A stretch of DNA of 64,000 nucleotides from an uncultured Paracoccaceae bacterium (GTDB taxonomy: Bacteria; Pseudomonadota; Alphaproteobacteria; Rhodobacterales; Rhodobacteraceae): assembly GCA_947489325.1 (NCBI GenBank), contig CANLDA010000003.1:124001-188000 (forward strand), written 5' to 3'. Below the pieces are notes generated by a model. That model was not told where the DNA came from and searched no databases. It saw only the letters and a list, made by a program, of their open reading frames with translations. Positions 61,778 through 64,000 of this stretch are shown piece by piece (positions within the stretch are counted from its first letter, which is position 1; every line of letters begins with the position of its first letter). A program made the position numbers and the translations under genes.

Positions 61778-64000
61778 TTACTCCGTTGGCATTGCGTCCA
61801 CGGAATGCATCGCAAGCAAATCCACCAACGTGGCTCTAACTGATTGACTCTTTTGTAATAGCACTCGTTCTTTTGCGATCAGATTATCTGGAATGTCCTC
61901 AGATACGTGCACCATTTCCGCATCCTTTGTCAGGTTAACGACACGGCGATATACGTCCGATTCCGAGTGCTCCAGAGTCTCCCAATCCCCTGCAAGCCAT
62001 GCAGCGTTTTCCGCCTTGTCATGCGCCTGCACTGATTGAAACAACTTGGCCGCAACTCCAAAATCACCAGCAAGCGTGCGCGCATCTGCACGTAATCGAT
62101 CCACATTCGCCCCCGCAAGCGCCATCACTTCGGCTTCTGCCTGAAGGGGTTTTCTTTGCAACAACGCTGCTTGCGCACGCAACATGCGGCGCTCCTCTAC
62201 AAGGGTCTCTTCTGGTTCGGCTGCCAGCAAAGACAAAGCAAGATCCGGAAAACCAAGTTCCAACAATCGTTTTGCTGCCAGATGCTCACTTTCAAAAGAA
62301 ACTGTGGCATGAGGATCGATAATGTTCAGCAGTAAATTCTCAACAAACTGATAGTCATCGGCCTGTGCCGTCAAAATATTTGTTACGACACTTCGCGTTT
62401 GGTTTATGATTGCGCCATCGTCGCGATCTCTCATGTCACGCAACGCATCGAAGGCCGAGCCAAACTGATGTGCCTGCGCTCGGGCCAACGCATGTACACG
62501 TCGCAATTCTGGTCCAAATGCTGTATCTCGGTGCTCCAGAACCAGCGCACTAACAAGCTCTGCCGTAGATGATGAAATAGGTTGATTCTCTGCCAAATGC
62601 ACATCTATCAATTTGATCAATGCTTTGGGGGAAAGTTCATTTTCCGCCATAACCACGTCTTGCAGCCCTGCTTGGGCTTTTGTTACATTCCCTTCCGCCA
62701 ATTCGATTTCTGCAGCTGCCATTGCGAAATGCGCGTCGGTTTCTTGCTCTCCACGCTTGATCAATTTCAAGATCATTCTGCTGGTTTTTTGATCACCTAA
62801 CGCAAGAAATTGATCACTAAGCTTTGGCCCCAAATGATGCCGTAAATGCAGAGGCAAGGCACTAAAACTGCGCGTGATTGCCTTTGTTTTGATGTCGGGT
62901 TGAACATTCTCTACACGCGCCGCCAATAATGACCACATCGCAATTTCCGTGTCACAATTGTATAGTTTGTGAAATGGATTTGGGCCCGTCAGTTTGCCAA
63001 AATCCATGATGTCGGCAAGCGCACGGAAAAATGCACGCTCTCTTGGTGATGTTTCCGGGGCAAATGTCATTGCCTGCCGTGCTTCTGCACCAAATCCAAA
63101 ATAGATATATAGTTTTGCCAAGTCGCGTGCTCGCTCCGGATCAACAATCCCCAATTCATTAACAAGATGCGCCCGTCTCGTGGCAATTTGTTGATCAACC
63201 GATGTCTCATCACCCCAATGCCGTATGCTAAAGCTTGGTTGGCATCCACCATTCACAGACGCCACATTGCTAAACGATCCTAGGGTTTCAGCCAGCTCTC
63301 GCTCAACACTGTTTTGCGCGCGCAGGTTCAGATGTTCAATTGTTGTGGCCTCTGAAGACCCCATTTGGGGCTCAACCCCTTGCTCATCTTTCACGACCAT
63401 TTCAGCAGGTGATGACACTGGTACTTTTCCCTTGGGTTCTAACAAACCAAGAGAGGCCGCGCGCCCCAATTGTTTAAGCAAATCGCTTTGCGCAGTTCGC
63501 AGGTTTTGGCGACTGTTCAAATAATCCTTGAGTGGCAACACATCGGCAACTGTGTCGGATGCCTTTTCGATCGTCGTCAATGTCGTCGCAACAGAGGTTT
63601 CAACGTCATGTGATTGTGACTGAGGCGTAGGGTTGCTCCCAAGAGAAAGTTGAAGAGAGGCCACATCTATTTCACCACCATTCGCGCCAAATGTCAGAGG
63701 TTGTCGTTTTTCCCTTAGTTGCGAAGCATCTGCTTTTACTTCAATTTCTGTTGGGGCCTCTTGCGCGAAATCTGATGAGATATCCAACACAAGATAATTG
63801 GCCCCAAAGCGAAACGCCTTTACGCCGCACGCACACCCGAGCACCAATGTCAGGGCATCTGATCCGTCTTTAGTATGCACAGATGCAAGGCGATCCCTGG
63901 AAATACGTTCAAAAATATCTTCGACAGAGAACCCTGCATCGGCCCCTGTGACAGTCAGCTTTGCACTGTTTACCTCTGTTTCAATATGCCATTCCGTCTG
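61778..64000 (-). CDS. large unrecognised protein, 5' end beyond the window
   Basis: The frame stays open through position 64000, so at least 740 residues are encoded and the start lies outside. The visible N-terminal part has a beta-rich portion (SVEDIFERISRDRL, ANYLVLDIS). A Ser/Thr/Pro-rich linker follows, then ~450 residues of helical repeats of TPR/Sel1-like character (ARDLAKLYIYFGFGAEARQA, AEIELAEGNVTKAQAGL, LLELGFPDLALSLLAAEPEE). No catalytic motif was found. It stands upstream of the transglycosylase-flhA unit on the same strand; a motility role, perhaps a periplasmic or motor-associated scaffold, is inferred from position only. Confidence 0.65.
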   Translation of the reverse strand, partial: QTEWHIETEVNSAKLTVTGADAGFSVEDIFERISRDRLASVHTKDGSDALTLVLGCACGVKAFRFGANYLVLDISSDFAQEAPTEIEVKADASQLREKRQPLTFGANGGEIDVASLQLSLGSNPTPQSQSHDVETSVATTLTTIEKASDTVADVLPLKDYLNSRQNLRTAQSDLLKQLGRAASLGLLEPKGKVPVSSPAEMVVKDEQGVEPQMGSSEATTIEHLNLRAQNSVERELAETLGSFSNVASVNGGCQPSFSIRHWGDETSVDQQIATRRAHLVNELGIVDPERARDLAKLYIYFGFGAEARQAMTFAPETSPRERAFFRALADIMDFGKLTGPNPFHKLYNCDTEIAMWSLLAARVENVQPDIKTKAITRSFSALPLHLRHHLGPKLSDQFLALGDQKTSRMILKLIKRGEQETDAHFAMAAAEIELAEGNVTKAQAGLQDVVMAENELSPKALIKLIDVHLAENQPISSSTAELVSALVLEHRDTAFGPELRRVHALARAQAHQFGSAFDALRDMRDRDDGAIINQTRSVVTNILTAQADDYQFVENLLLNIIDPHATVSFESEHLAAKRLLELGFPDLALSLLAAEPEETLVEERRMLRAQAALLQRKPLQAEAEVMALAGANVDRLRADARTLAGDFGVAAKLFQSVQAHDKAENAAWLAGDWETLEHSESDVYRRVVNLTKDAEMVHVSEDIPDNLIAKERVLLQKSQSVRATLVDLLAMHSVDAMPTE

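Overview
The window is a contiguous, gene-dense piece of an alphaproteobacterial chromosome, most likely from the Roseobacter group of the Rhodobacterales. The signs are a flagellar cluster with flaF, flbT and a DUF1217 gene, several Hint_2-type proteins, an IalB-family protein, a serC leader hairpin next to serC-serA, and the family resemblance of the housekeeping proteins. No tRNA, rRNA, CRISPR array or intact insertion sequence was seen.

Layout. 1-8.9 kb: the 3' part of tdh, a BenE-type transporter, a membrane protein with a pentapeptide-like solenoid, a PPP-type phosphatase, then the serine pathway (serC-serA on the minus strand, serB divergent). 8.9-13.1 kb: ada with a PEP-mutase-family enzyme, an ArsR/SRPBCC/YciI trio with a clear palindromic operator candidate, and an L-asparaginase of the asparaginase II type. 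13.2-19.4 kb: an IalB-family secreted protein, a Hint protein, rlmN, a ribbon-helix-helix protein, a LOG-family protein, a threonine-dehydratase-like enzyme and dapD. 19.4-24.6 kb: an accessory block lying between dapD and dapE. It holds three further Hint proteins (two without the catalytic residues) and a protein with the layout of a prokaryotic ionotropic glutamate receptor. 24.8-30.3 kb: dapE, a DUF2064 glycosyltransferase, rnr and an MltB-type lytic transglycosylase. 30.4-43.2 kb: a polyamine locus made of two complete Pot-type ABC transporters, a class III aminotransferase, a GntR/FCD regulator and an FAD amine oxidase. 44.1 kb to the end: flagellar genes (flgD, fliK, rod and hook-basal genes, flagellin, fliI, export genes flhA/flhB/fliR/fliQ), a transglycosylase, and a large unrecognised protein running off the right end.

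How the genes work together. Serine synthesis is complete (SerA, SerC, SerB) and organised around one divergent promoter region, with a structured leader before serC. The polyamine locus combines uptake with amine oxidation or transamination. Its aminotransferase promoter and its second transporter promoter share a 12-bp motif that is a good candidate operator for the GntR regulator encoded between them. A stop-codon-proximal palindromic element occurs three times (after serA, after serC and after rlmN).

The least ordinary observations are the iGluR-like protein with a non-canonical pore loop, the paired active and dead Hint proteins around it, the shared GntR motif, and the stop-proximal palindromes. 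Functions were inferred from protein motifs read by eye. No database search was possible.
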